From: Diphasiastrum complanatum
Lineage: Eukaryota > Streptophyta > Lycopodiopsida > Lycopodiales > Lycopodiaceae
DNA: 64,000 bases
Reading direction: 5' to 3'
Assembly: GCA_029204225.1 (NCBI GenBank)
Contig: CM055112.1
Location: forward strand, 41,942,545 to 42,006,544
Numbering within the stretch: position 1 is the first letter of the stretch; every line of letters starts with the position of its first letter. Of the stretch, positions 21,926 through 33,852 are shown piece by piece. Under the pieces are notes generated by a model. It was not told the origin of the DNA. It saw only the letters and a program-made list of their open reading frames with translations, and did not search any database. The position numbers and the translations under genes were made by a program.

Positions 21926-22800
21926 TGATTTCATAGATTTAGAAGTCAAGATAGAACCTAGTGAGTTTTTAATGGAAATCTCACCGGCCAAATGGTTCTC
22001 AGCAACCAATGTTGATCTGCATTGCAAACATAATGTTCATGAAAAAGTAGAAATTAGAACACTCATAGTATTCACAACAACATAATAAGCAAATCAATAG
22101 AAAGTTGAAATGAATAAATTACAAAACTAGTGATTATGAATGAATCAAAAAGTTCAAGCAATATTCAATACCAAATAAGCTATAACTTACTTGAATGCAT
22201 GGATTCGTCTCTTTATATGACCTCTAGATGATAGATCACATATATCCTTGTTTACCAGTCTTTTCTTCTTGTTGCTTCGGACCTTTCTATTGAGCACATC
22301 CATATCTTTAACAAGAGACAAATATGAGATACGCATGGATTGAAATGCAGTTTTTATCTCATCATTACTAGTTGTATAATGATGCAAAGAAGATTTCAAC
22401 CTTTGGATCTCCTTTTGAGAATCTCCTTTTCATCCAAACAAGTTTTCAACTTTGTAGATTTTTCTTCACACTCCTCTGATATTTTCCTTGATTCCTCTTC
22501 CAAATAATGTATTCTTTGCATTGAATGTGCATTCCCATAGAGCATCAAATTCTCACAGAAACCCAAAAGGCCATTTTTACCATGACACATATAGATTATT
22601 AACTGACTCACTGAATGAAAAACTAGATGTTGCAATGAACATGGATCAATAGGATACAATGTTCCTGATGACCATAAATTTACATGCTTTAGCTTTTCCT
22701 CCTTGTATCGGACTTTATCAGAAGTTGACAATTTGGGCTGCTTTGAATTTCTTCTCCTGAGCGGAGCATATTCCGGTGACAGATCCACATGAAGATGATA
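21926..22800 (-). pseudogene. Unidentified spliced gene family, 5' half
   Basis: The minus strand encodes VDLSPEYAPLRRRNSKQPKL, then HVNLWSSGTLYPID, SVSQLIIYMC, and a charged heptad-like stretch (YLEEESRKISEECEEKSTKL) likely to form a coiled coil, ending RSNKKKRLVNKDICDL. A donor site GTAAGT follows near 22192 and an acceptor (ttgcaatgcag) near 22030. One frame break lies near 22400. It matches minus-strand 63120-64000. Function unknown. Confidence 0.6.
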
Positions 22801-23362
22801 AAGCTTTGTCCTCAGTACAGTAGTATAGTAACAAACAACACAATGACAATAACAAAGTTGGAGATGGCGCTAACCCTACTAGAGATAGAGGTGGTGCTAA
22901 ACACTTGTGTTTGCTGGAGATAGAGATGGCGTAGGCTTTGCTTCAAAAATGTCACTCCTAATTCAAATTTTTGAGTGTTCCCAACTATTGGGAGGGAATA
23001 TTTCAGCATTTTGAGAATTATATTTTAACTATGGTTCAGCACCAGTGAAGTTTGATGTGACTAAACTAAGGTGCATTCATTTACATTGAAAGTAGTGCGG
23101 GCAGATGCGTAAAGAAGTTAGAAAATGATTATAATTACTTTATAGTTATTTTTCTCTCTCCTACATGGCATTTCTTATAGGACCCTCTTTCGGCCCATAT
23201 TTTCTCTGATGTAATAGCTTTATCATTGCCATTCCAATTTGAAATTATTTCTCAGAATTGCATCTAATAGACTGTCTATTTTATTTTGCAATGACCATTG
23301 GAGCTTAAACCTGATCTCTTTCAAGAGATCTATAGATAATGTAATTAAACTTTTTATGTAAA

Positions 23363-23900
23363 CATGAGTTCATCTAGTAATACTCATAAGGATATTGACT
23401 GGATCTTGTCGAAAATCTGTAAATACGTTCCAATAGAGAACGCCAAGGCAAGGAAATGTGATATCATTAATCTTGATATAAATCCTGTCCATTTCATTGA
23501 CATTTTTAAATCAACATTCTAATGTATTCTATTCATTGTGTGGTTTCCTTCATTGATATCTTGTGTGGTGAACTTTTTGCAGTCGCCCTAGCAAAAGGAC
23601 TTGTTCAACTTTGGGTAGTATACGTTGTATAATGCAAAGTTATTTTTTGAGTGGTAAAACCTTCAACAAGATGTTGATATTTCAAAGGTAATTCATTCTA
23701 TTTATTCTTGATTTTGGAATCGTGATTAATTTTTTTATTCGATAAATTGTTTTACCATAACTACTCTTCCACAATGGTGATTGTTGTAGGACCTTTGCAG
23801 CACATTATCAGCTCCTGTCTTACAAGACAAATACTAGTGAATGTGTGATTGCAAACTATGTCATTTTCCTTTTGTGTGTACTATTTTGAACAAGCGATAA
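23363..23900 (+). other. Possible exons of an unidentified plus-strand gene
   Basis: 23363-23518 reads MSSSSNTHKDIDWILSK and on to a stop. 23583-23690 reads RPSKRTCSTLGSIRCIMQ and ends at a GT (aaag|gtaattc). 23791 onward reads TFAAHYQLLSYKTN after an AG. These segments look coding and are spaced like small exons, but there is no domain to recognise and they could be chance. Confidence 0.25.
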
Positions 23901-24427
23901 ACATAGAGTACTCACGAGTCTTTTGTTGATGATGAATCTGAAATAAGTGGGTAGATTGGTTTGTAATAGGATGAGCTCCGCTTTGACATAATCAAGGCTC
24001 CAATGCTCTTCGACCTCAATCATAGTAAAAAATTCTTCATTGTGTATGATGCTTATCTCCTTCAGTTTGTGTGACCATTTATTTGGAAGCCTTGATCTAG
24101 TGGTAGCCATGTAACATCAATTTTCTTGAATCTCTGATAGCTAAATGTGAGACTGAGCATTTTTTTTTTTTCGATATGATAATGGAATATCATCGACGAC
24201 TTCTTTATCCTACATTCTATATCTTTATTTGTTTTAGTATCCTAGCCTTGATCCATGAGATCTAACAAAATTTCATCTGATAAATCCTTGCAAACAAATA
24301 AAGTTGGTGTCCTAATTCGAACACTTGCACTTGAGAAAAAATCAACAAATATATGCAATGAGAGAAACAAACTTAGGTGAACAATTTTTGAACCTATCCT
24401 TATTTTCATGGCATTTCTAACATCCAA
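23856..24427 (-). other. Possible exons upstream of the 21926-22800 gene fragment
   Basis: Two minus-strand open stretches: 24427-24242 (RIRTPTLFVCKDLSDEILLD) and 24110-23856 (MATTRSRLPNKWSHKLKEIS, VEEHWSLDYVKAELILLQTN). They share strand and order with the 24477-24693 block and the 22800-21926 fragment and may belong to one gene. There is no database-free way to name them. Confidence 0.3.
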
Positions 24428-24476
24428 GAGTAGCTTGCATCTGAAGAATTCTGAAACAATACTGTCTAGAGTAGGT

Positions 24477-24693
24477 CACTCATCGCTCTGAAAACTTGGC
24501 AATGGAATTGCTTCAAGCTTGCTGAAAGTCCCATCCGTTTGTGGTATATATGAAGATTCATAAAAATATATACCACTATCTGCAAGCTCCTTTAGACTTC
24601 TTCCATTGTATTGCAGCTTTCCAACATCAGAGTGAATCATAATCAATATTCTTGCAAGTGATTGTGCTGGTTCCCATTCACTTATGTTTGATA
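24477..24693 (-). pseudogene. Conserved EWEP/LADSGI block, copy 1
   Basis: The minus strand reads NISEWEPAQSLARIL, IHSDVGKLQYNG, LKELADSGIYFYE, IPQTDGTFSKLEAIPLPSF and QSDE, then a stop. It aligns over about 70 residues with plus-strand 61135-61381, which shares EWEP, IH, LQY.G, LADSGI, IP.T.G.F, PIP.PSF and SDE. Such residue-level conservation between diverged DNA copies points to a real protein domain. Identity unknown. Confidence 0.5.
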
Positions 24694-25129
24694 ATTATAA
24701 ATTTGAAAGAAGAAACACGTTGAATAATTTAAATCTTAATCTAAAAAAAATACCTATGATTGCAGTAAAGTGCATATCTTTTGATATACTTACAATTACA
24801 GTTTCGATGATCACGAGGATTTATATCTTGTACTTTTATTTCTGAATGCATATAAAATTTTTATCAACACTTAAATGGATAGCTTTGGATGCACATGTCT
24901 ATCTCTATAGATATCAAAATTCAATGTTTTTTTAGTAGGCATGTTTCTATAATCATGTAGGATTTTTAAGAGTAAATAGACTAAAAATTAAATGTAAAAT
25001 TCACAACAATGTAGTCCCATATATGAAGATATCAAAGTTTCATCAATACCCCCACATGTTTGACACATCGTATCTTACATATAAGTTGCTCAAAATGAAG
25101 GTCTTAAATTTTTTAATCAATAAATGTAT

Positions 25130-25857
25130 ATATGAAGAACACACATGTGAAAGGATTTGTTTTGAGAGTGAAGGCTTTGAATGATGAGTTAGCTTGCATT
25201 TATGTGAGCATTAAGGAAGGAAGCTTGTTCAAGTTATTCTAATGTTTGTTGGATGCTCATGCTTGGGTTCATCTATCCATTGGTGCACTATATTTGTGAT
25301 ATCTTGCAATCTTGTGTGTAGAATGCTTATTTTATGCTATTTTTGGATCCACAAGTGTGAAATACAGTATCTTACTATTCTTATGTTAATGGAGGTAGCG
25401 TTAATATTTAATTTTTTGACCGCAGTATTATGATGCATGTACAAGATTGCTCTCATATTTAAATGTCCTAGTCTCTGATGCCATTCATGTAAACTTGTAA
25501 GAACGTCTCATGCTTGTTTGGAGCTAGAACAATTTGCAACATGAGCTATTTGTGAATCTTTTAGATTCAAAGACACAATGGCTAGTGCTATGCCATCCTT
25601 AGCTTTCCAAGTGGTCAGCATGTCAGGTTCAGCCAATTTGGCTATCAAACCATCGACATATACCCAAAGCTCTTTCTCAATCAATACCATTCTCATTTTA
25701 AACTTCCACATGTAAAAGTCTTCTCCATTGAACTTATTGATCAGACGGATCTCTAACAATGTAATTTCCGTGATGATTGAACAATCTAAAAAAAAGGATA
25801 ATTCATCGTGAATATAGAAATAGTTTGGATGAAATTGCATTGTGATCCTATTGACAC
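25130..25857. mobile_element. Fused copia remnants, shorter copy of 57630-59163
   Basis: 25150-25260 is a gag fragment running into a partial LTR (from ttgggttcatctatcc to about 25385), both plus strand. It then joins minus-strand copia integrase/gag sequence from 25388. The same gag-to-LTR fusion exists at 57630-57740. Compared with that copy about 650 bp of LTR and integrase sequence are missing at 25385. Confidence 0.75.
25508..25840 (-). pseudogene. Copia gag N-terminal fragment
   Basis: It reads NKFNGEDFYMWKFKMRMVL, LWVYVDG and AIVSLNLKDSQIAHV, the N-terminal part of a UBN2/copia gag. It is close to minus-strand 58850-59150. The satellite array begins at its 5' side. Confidence 0.75.
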
Positions 25858-27800
25858 GGGGCCTTCTGGCGTCTAGCCTTCGCGAGAGGCCTTCTGGCGC
25901 CTAGCCTTCTACGTCTGGCCTTCTGGTGCCAGGCCTTCGCGCCTAGCCTTCTAGAAATTTTCTAGAAGGATTTCGCGATAAATTTTCTAGAAGGATTCGC
26001 GACAGACCTACTAGAAAATGATTTTGCGATGGCATTTTCGTGAATTTCGCCCCCCCGTCTCCCCGCCCACCCGCCGCGGCGGGTGGGTGAGGGCAGGGCG
26101 ACAGGCCTTCTAGAAAATTTCTAGAACGCCTTCTGGCACCTGGCCTTCTAGAAATTTTTTGAAAGGATTTCGTGACAGGCCTTCTGGCGCCTGGCCTTCG
26201 CGACAGGCCTTCTGGCGCCGGGCCTTCGCGATAGGACTTCTCCCGTGAGAGAGAGATTCGAGTCTGGCCTTCTCACGTCTGGTCTTCTAGCGCATGGCCT
26301 TCGCGACAGGCCTCTGGCGCCTGGCCTTCTAGAATTTTTCTTGAAGGATTTCGCGAGAGGCCTTCTAGAAATTTTTTAGAGGGATTTTCGTGACAGGCCT
26401 TCTGGCGACAGGCGCCTGGCGCCAGCCCTTCTAGAAAATTTCTAGAAGGCCTGTCGTGAAAACATCGTGACAGGCACCTGGCCTTCTAGAAATTTTCTAG
26501 AAGGATTTTACGACAGGCCTTCTAGAAATTTTCTAGAAGGATTTCGTGAAAGGCCTTCTACAAAATGATTTCGCGATGGCATTTTCGTAAAACCCCCTCC
26601 GCCACGGCGGGTGGGTGAGGGGGGTGACAAACCTTCTAGAAAATCTCTAGAAGGCCTTCTGGTGCATGGCCTTTTGGCAACAGGCCTTTGCCACAAGCCT
26701 TTTCGCACCCGGCCTTCGCGACTGGCCTTCTGGCGCCTTTTAGAAGAATTTCGTGATAGGCCTTCTGGCGTCTGACCTTCTAGAAATTTTTTAGAAGGAT
26801 TTCGCGGTGGGTGGGAGGGGGGTGGCAAAATTTTCTAGAACGCCTTCGCTACAGGCCTTCTAGAAATGTTTTAGAAGGATTTCGCGATAGGCCTTCTGGC
26901 GACAAGCCTTCTGGCGACAGGCCTTCTGGAGCCTGGCCTTTGCAACAGGCCTTCTAGAAGGATTTCACGATAGGCCTTCTGGCTCCTGGCCTTCGCGGAG
27001 GGGGAAAAATTCATGAACAAATTTCTACAAGGCCTGTCGCAAAATTTCTACAAGGCCAAGCCTTCTAGAAAATTTCTACAAGACCATGCCTTCTAGAAAA
27101 TTTGTAGAAGCCCTGTCAAGAAAATTTTGCTATAGGTGCCTGGCCTTCTAGAAATATTCTAGAAGGCCTGTCGCTAAAATTTCTAGAAGGGCGCCTTCTA
27201 GAAATTTTCTAGAAGGGCACCTGTCGCATTTCTAGAAGGCCTTCTAGAAAATTTGTAGAAGGCCTGGCACCTGTCGCAAAATTCTTGCAACTGGCCTTCT
27301 AGAAAATTTCTAGAAGGCCTTTTGGTGCCTGGCCTTCTAGAAATTTTCTAGAAGGATTTCGCAACAGGCATTTGCAAAATTTTTGAGAATGCCTTTTAGA
27401 AATGCGACATGCGCCTGTCGTGAAATTTCTAGAAGGCCAGGCGCTTGTTGCAAGATTTTCACGACAAGCCTTCTAGAAATTTCTAGAAGGCCTATCGCAA
27501 AAATCTCACGACAAGCACCTGGCCTTCAAGAAATTTTGCGACAGGTGCTCGGCCTTCTAGAAATTTTCTAGAAGGCATGTCGCAAAAATTTCTAGAAGGG
27601 CCCTAATATAAATTTTCTAGAAGGGCGCCTGTCGCGTTTCTAGAAGGCCGTCGTGAAATGTTTGTTACAGGCGCCTTCGGGAATATCTCGTGACGGTCAT
27701 GCCAGGGTTCCAGGCATCGCGAAAATGCCCTGGCGCGAGTCACGATGGACGACGAGCGAGAATTTCACGACATGCCTTCACGAAAATTCGCAACTCGCCT
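25858..27800. repeat. Palindromic satellite array 1 (TTCTAGAA-rich)
   Basis: An irregular array built from the near-palindrome ccttctagaaattttctaga plus agg, with spacers such as ggcctgtcgcgaaatcc and ggccaggcgccagaaggcc. Units are about 33-60 bp and degenerate. Embedded GC palindromes resemble cacccgccgcggcgggtg (about 26058) and occur again near 26590. The array can fold into many hairpins. Long open frames across it translate to repeated SRNPSRKFLEG-type peptides and are not genes. Confidence 0.9.
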
Positions 27801-28694
27801 TCGTTAGAGGAGTAGCATGATTGACGTAGTAGCTCATACTTGAAACAACAACAAAACAAGCCAATAAGGATTTGAGCTTGAGGGTAGTAAGCTCACAACT
27901 CATAAACACACTTCTCAAGAGAAATAGATAAAAAAGCTTGAGCCACCTTAGCCAAAATGTGCTAATACCTTTCTTTTTCTCTATTGACATCTCCCCAAAA
28001 AATCCCACTTAACTTATCATGGGAGCAATTTTAATGCGTTTGTTTTTTAGTTTAAATTATTCATATCAATTGATGCATTATTTGAGAGCCAATTGAGAAG
28101 CCCTCTCGCATAGATGGTGATGATATTGTGTATCCTTCTTTGTGTGCTATAGTTTATTTATAGCATGTTAAAATTCATGGTGCTATTGATATAGAATCAC
28201 AAATATCTTGTGAGTAGTTTATTTTATCATTTTCAATATAAAGCAAAAAAAAAAAAAGCTTCATAGTTGCTTAAAAAGTTCATGGATGTTGACAATGTAA
28301 TGCCCTCCTAATATTTTAGCTCATGAAAACATGTTTTAACCATAGAAAATCGATAACCATTGGGTTTTATGCTCATTAAGTTCACCTAGTGTCCCAAGTC
28401 TCTAAAAGTTTAGCATTACATGTAAACACTTGGGAATGTTTACCGACCAAGGCATTATGGCCCAACTACGGCTTTATCATGAGGATTCACTTGAGAGCTA
28501 GAGTCCGATGGTAGGACCCAACCCCAAAATTTAGCCGACATGGTGGTAAAGTGTGCCCTTGTCCCCCACTTTATGCTATATGTAATTTCTTTGCACCTAA
28601 CTTTAAGCCCCTTTTGGGACCTATATGATTTTACATTATTTATCTTTTTCTTTTTTCTTATACATGTGTGCGAGTGACATACTTTTCCTTATAC

Positions 28695-28696
<2 letters not shown>
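27801..28696. other. No gene seen
   Basis: AT-rich DNA with no recognisable domain. A 76-codon open stretch on the minus strand (28008-27778) runs into the satellite and looks random. Confidence 0.4.

Positions 28697-28758
<62 letters not shown>
28697..28758. repeat. (GA)n microsatellite
   Basis: About 31 uninterrupted GA units. Confidence 0.97.
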
Positions 28759-28763
<5 letters not shown>

Positions 28764-29022
28764 TGCTTCTAATAGTCCAATGGTTGAGAGACACATTATT
28801 TGATTTGAAGAGGAGCTCTATTACAATGTGTAGCATCTCTCTCTTTGAGAGTGTGCCACATCGGCATTTATTCTGCCAATGTAGATTACACGTTAAAAAA
28901 AAGAAAAAGAAATAGATACAATAATATAAAAATTAAGATGTGTAGACATCTAGATAGGGCATCTAAGATAATTATTCAAAACTTTAATTTATAAGTTAAC
29001 GATTTTGAGAAAAAGTTTCTTT

Positions 29023-29170
29023 GTGATTAACCTATTAAACGGCACAATATGTACACTTATTAAAAGTAAAAATACATGCTAATAGAAACACAATATGTGA
29101 TTAACCTATTAAAGGGCACAATATGTACACTTATTAGAAATAAAAGTACATGCTAATAGAGACACAATAT
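29023..29170. repeat. 74-bp tandem duplication
   Basis: Two adjacent units, 29023-29096 and 29097-29170, start gtgattaacctatta and differ at only a few positions. They lie in AT-rich non-coding DNA. Confidence 0.85.
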
Positions 29171-30629
29171 ATTCATGAAATGATTATTATTAAATAATTA
29201 TAAACAAGGTCATTGATATGTCATGAGTCTTTGTAGCAAGCATAGCATTCAAACCATCAAAAAATTAAAAAACTAAAAAAAGTCATTTTAATGCTCAAAC
29301 TCACTTAGGTGTGACATTCCATCTTTTAACAAATCATCAGAATAGCTAGCAATATTGCAACAAAGGTGATCATTATGAGGCATCTTACAATCTTAAGATT
29401 TCTCAAACAAGTCTATTTTTAAAGATGGTTTTTTGTTGTTGATAACTTTTTTGATTAGCCATTACCTTAGGGAAATCTCCCAATCTCGGGCCTTTTAATA
29501 CTATCTTACATATATTCTTATTATTTTAATTATTTTATATGAGGCTAAAATGAGGTAAATGCCAATGGTGGATGGGAATAAACAATGTTAGTATCAGTTG
29601 ATCTTGGCATTATGGGTTTCGAAAATCTTAGATAAGGTGTAGGGCTTGATAATACAATTTTTGAAAATTTTGATACTGTCGGTTATCGCTGTATGAATTT
29701 TTTACAAGTGACATAATGGTACAAACTTGAGTAGTATGGCATGGGTGATATGAGCTGCATGTCAATTTTGATATTAGGAACTACATGAAAATTGTTAAAA
29801 TTCATACACTATAATGCAAAGCATCATGCAATTATAAAAAATACCTGACATACATTTAATATAAAATTTAATCTTTCGTTCATTGTATTTGGGACACCAT
29901 GAATAGAATGCAACATGTAAATTCTTTACCAAAATGAATTTAATACTTTCCTAGTTTAGATATTATTATGATTATTGCTTGGGACATGGCATATTAAAGC
30001 AAGTATCAAATGAGCTAATATTGGGAGAGTTTTATTATTTACCCTTGTATCAGGAAATCATGTATTAGCCAAGATGGTTCTTTAATGTTGGAGTTATGCT
30101 AACTTATCAAGTTGATATCATCATGGCACCTATATATCCTCATAATACTATAGTATACTTGCAACCTAGATGCCCTCATAACACTAAACTATATGCATCT
30201 GGTTACTATTATTATGAGAGAATTTAAGACTATGCCTTGATAAAAAAAACCAGCATAAAATTTTGTATACTGTAAGCTCATTGATTGATTACTTTCAATG
30301 AAAATAAAAATCTTAGATTTGAAATTTTTTATAGGATCATCCCATAATGGGTAGTTAGAAAGAATTTGAGGAGCTGATTTTCAAGCTTTGTTTTTAGAGC
30401 TTTGGCCATGAACATGCAGAAAATCAAGGGCACCACTCCAATTTTGGTTATGGCAGCCTGCTCACTATGCAATTAGGGGAATCTGCCAAGGTGGCTCAAA
30501 ATTTGCACACCTTGTTATCTTCTTCAAGGCAACCAAAAAAATAATCAGCAAACGTGATCTCTGCATGATTTGATGGTATGATCCTCTTGTTGGGCATCAT
30601 CTCACAGTCTTCGGGATGCTGCCAGATAG
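29171..30629. other. No gene seen
   Basis: AT-rich sequence with many short A/T runs. From about 30360 base composition becomes more balanced toward the candidate gene at 30630, so an undetected upstream exon is possible. Confidence 0.35.
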
Positions 30630-32080
30630 TTTACAGAGAATGCTGGTGCAAATTCTTTTGTGTGTGTTGATGCCCAGAAGTTGGATAGGAGTGAAGAATT
30701 GAGACACATGGCAGCTTCCTTCTACGATAATTTTGTGGTTGCAAAGGATGGATCTGTGGAGTCTATCAGATCTTACGAAGCCAGAATCAAACCCAGGAAG
30801 ACTAGAAGCAAGGGTCCAGCGCTTGTTTTCGCCTTCACTGAAGTGGAGCGGCAAAAACTGGAGCAGGAGAAGGCTTCATATGCAGAATACAAGAAGTCGG
30901 TGATGGCCAAAATCTTTTTCAAACTTGCGACTTTTTCTTATTTGAAGAACATGCGGTTATCGGGTGGCAGTGCTGCAGAAAATAGTGCTCAGCTACAAAG
31001 CCCGCGAATCTCAATCTCTGACAGCTTCCCGCCATCCAGCCGGATCATGCACAACTCCTCCACCACACCAGACTCAAAAGTTGTTCGTGCTCACTCGCTT
31101 CCGGTAGAAATTTCCCCAAGCGTCTACTTTTCTCAGAAGCAATCGTGTTTTGTTCGGTGTAAAGAGATGCTCATTTTATGTTGTGCTTAACTCTTTTATA
31201 CCATTTAATCCGTCTTTGCTCGCTGCAAGCACACTTGGGGAAGATCCTCCTAATAAGGTCTATACAATGTAGGAACTTCGGAAGCATATTCTGTTTCCTA
31301 TCATTTTGCACTTTTCCAGGCAAGGAATAGCAAAGATCTAGGAAGTTTAGCTATCAATTTTGGTATTGAATCTCATTCTTCAACTTTTGCTTCCCTTTGA
31401 CGTTGTTTCTGGCCTCTCTCTCGATTGTTTGCTAGTCTAGGATGCTTTGGGATTAGATATTTCTCATTGAAATACAATTTCTGCAAGGCGATCTTTGATC
31501 TCTCCCTTCCTGATTTTCATCTCCTTTGGTCATGAATTATTAGATGCGGAGCTGGTAACCTTTCAAGTTAATTTTGTAGTTAGCCCCCTTGCTAACCATG
31601 AAAATTTACCAAAATCAAGTTTTAGAAAAAGTGTAGACTGTCCTCTTGATCAATATCTCAAAGACCGCCATTTACGAAAGATGCTCAGGCATTTGGAGTG
31701 AAAGTGTCATAACTGCCTCGAATGTTTAAAATTTCGGGAAACTATATAAAGAATCCACTTCCAACTGTAATGTCTTTCACAATTATGCTTGTCCTTGTCC
31801 TGATTTTGGAATATGTTTGCAGACTGCATCCGGCGCAAGGTCTGCACTGAAAGATCGTTTTGAGGAAACCGGGTCATGCCAGAGGTCAAAGCAACATGTT
31901 AAATGGGCTTCTGATATTGAAGATTCTATTGACGGAAGCAATAAGATTTCACCTGAACAGCTCCCAAAACAAGGAACTTGGGAAGCTAGCAAGCAGTAGT
32001 GACTACAAGAGAGAAAGGAGAAGATGTACTTCTTTGAGCAGGTCTGAACTTATCTGCTCTCAACAATCTCTTTTCTAAAG
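30630..32080 (+). CDS. Candidate multi-exon gene of unknown function (possibly decayed)
   Basis: Exon 1 is open from 30630 (possible acceptor tttacag at 30636) to a possible donor near 31157. It reads NSFVCVDAQKLDRSEELRHM, SYEARIKPRKTRSKGPALVF, VERQKLEQEKASYAEYKKSV and a Ser-rich tail (RISISDSFPPSSR). A second exon begins after tttgcag at 31822: TASGARSALKDRFEETGS, then KQHVKWASDIEDS. After a one-base slip near 31975 the frame continues SSDYKRERRRCTSLSR and meets a donor near 32040. The HVKWA-x-D word recalls an uncharacterised plant protein group with VKWAPDVYDP-like motifs; that link is weak. No transposon motif is seen. It may be a host gene or a retained fragment. Exon limits are approximate. 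Confidence 0.4.
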
Positions 32081-33651
32081 AAATGACCTGTATGCTGCAG
32101 AGCCTATGCTTGTGAGACTCTTCCTAAAATAAAATTATCAAGCCTTTATGACCTTCCTAAATGTACCTCTTTCCTCACATATTTGAATGCTTTTGTTTTT
32201 GCCCCTTTTACCATTTTCTTGTGCCAATTTCGAACCTGATGTGTTTGATTGGACATGAATCTTGCCTCATTGTAGGATTTTTCTGATTTTTGAGCAGGGA
32301 CAAATGCACTGCTACCATTGGAGAGATGCTGAAGCTTGGACGAGATGTATATACAGAAAATTAAATTTGTCACCAAGCTCCAAGTTTGCGAGTGCAAGAC
32401 ATCACTTCAGAAAAAGTCCAAGTAATCATCTTTATGTAAACTGCTGAAGGTGGAAGACTGACTGCTTTGCATCATTGCCTTGTGGAGAGCAGGTGCCAAA
32501 TTGTGCAGGCTAACCATTTGAGCCCGCCGCTATCCCACTAGATTTGTTGGGATTCTTCCTTAATTTTTCCTACTGCTGGTGCATGATGACTACTTGCAAC
32601 CCTTGGCAGCTATATTGATTTTGTGAATATGATTCCCTGGTATTTTTATCAAATAAGTCTTTGGGACATGCTCACTATGTGCTTCAAGACAATGAATGAC
32701 TAAGTGTGTTTTGAGTGTTTTTGAGCTTCAAATGGGTGAAGTGCTATTATTGTTTTGCCCAAACAAACTGTGTTCACATACTTTCATAGGGACAAGATTT
32801 CTAATAACTAGAATTATAAAAAGAAGTGTTTGTTTTTTGAGAAAACAAAATCAACATTTTCTCATAGCAGAGTTCCAACAAATTTTCATCCTTTGGCTAT
32901 TGAAGCATTTGAAATTTGAATCTAGGAACTATGTCTCCTATTGTTGGGAGCTGTTTCCTATGTATTTTTTTGGGGGAAACACCTGCTTCCCAACCTGTAC
33001 ATGTCCCACGAGTATCTCCCAACTTGGACTTATGGGAAAAAATATTATCCCATATATCTTTCAAAGGATGAATTGAGTTTTCATATCATAAGGTGAATGT
33101 ATAGATCTTACTTGTTTACATTCATGTTTGAAAATAGTAACTCTTTTGCTTGACCTATTGGCTTTTGCACTTTTCGTCATCCTTTCCACATATTCACGTA
33201 CAAGTGCCTTATTTTAAAAAAAAAAAACATGTAATATGATGTCTCCTGCTACATCTATACATGCTTTGAGCTTTCAAGTTGCTATTATTGAAATGAAAGT
33301 TGTTAAGGAGAATGCACATTGTTGGCATGGATTCGAGAAGCTTGCATTCTAATACTATCACATTCCTTATTGAGCTAGTGGACATGCTGAAAACAAGGTT
33401 TCTAGGAAGTAGCACCTTTCTTACATGAGGATGGAATGTCAATTATCAAATCAATTATCATCTTTTGAGTCAAAGAATGGTGGGCTCATGCAATGGAATG
33501 CTTAAGATTACTTTGAGAATAACTCTCCAAGAACATGTACAAATAGGTCGGGTGTGGAGAGGGGGCACAAGGAGGGTAGAGGGAGCGCATGCGGGGAGGA
33601 CGCAAGGGCGGGGGCGGGGGGAGGGTGCAAGGAGGCGTGCAAGGGAGGGGA

Positions 33652-33653
<2 letters not shown>
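32081..33653. other. No gene seen
   Basis: Possible 3' region of the candidate gene, then ordinary AT-rich DNA. No domain, LTR end or RNA gene was recognised. From about 33550 to 33650 it is G-rich before the CT tract. Confidence 0.35.

Positions 33654-33733
<80 letters not shown>
33654..33733. repeat. (CT)n microsatellite
   Basis: About 40 CT units, preceded by a G/A-rich strand of about 100 bp. Confidence 0.97.
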
Positions 33734-33735
<2 letters not shown>

Positions 33736-33781
33736 CCGCACACACCATCAGCTGCCCGTCATCGACGGGCTCACTTAGCTA

Positions 33782-33782
<1 letters not shown>

Positions 33783-33823
<41 letters not shown>

Positions 33824-33852
33824 ACATGTGTGTGTGTGTGTGTGTGTGTGTC
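33783..33852. repeat. (TA)n followed by (TG)n
   Basis: TA repeats at 33783-33815, a short gtatgtatacatg link, then TG repeats at about 33827-33852. Confidence 0.95.

Noticed and set aside
26508-27571. Open frames in the satellite with repeated SRNPSRKFLEG-type peptides (also 38657-39167)
   Set aside because: Frames stay open because of repeat composition; both strands and several frames are equally open, and there is no start context or domain.
25858-27800. A CRISPR array
   Set aside because: Repeats are irregular with no unique equal-length spacers, and the context is plant transposons.
27778-28008. 76-codon minus-strand frame beside the satellite
   Set aside because: Hydrophobic but composition-driven, overlaps the array edge, and has no homologous copy elsewhere in the window.
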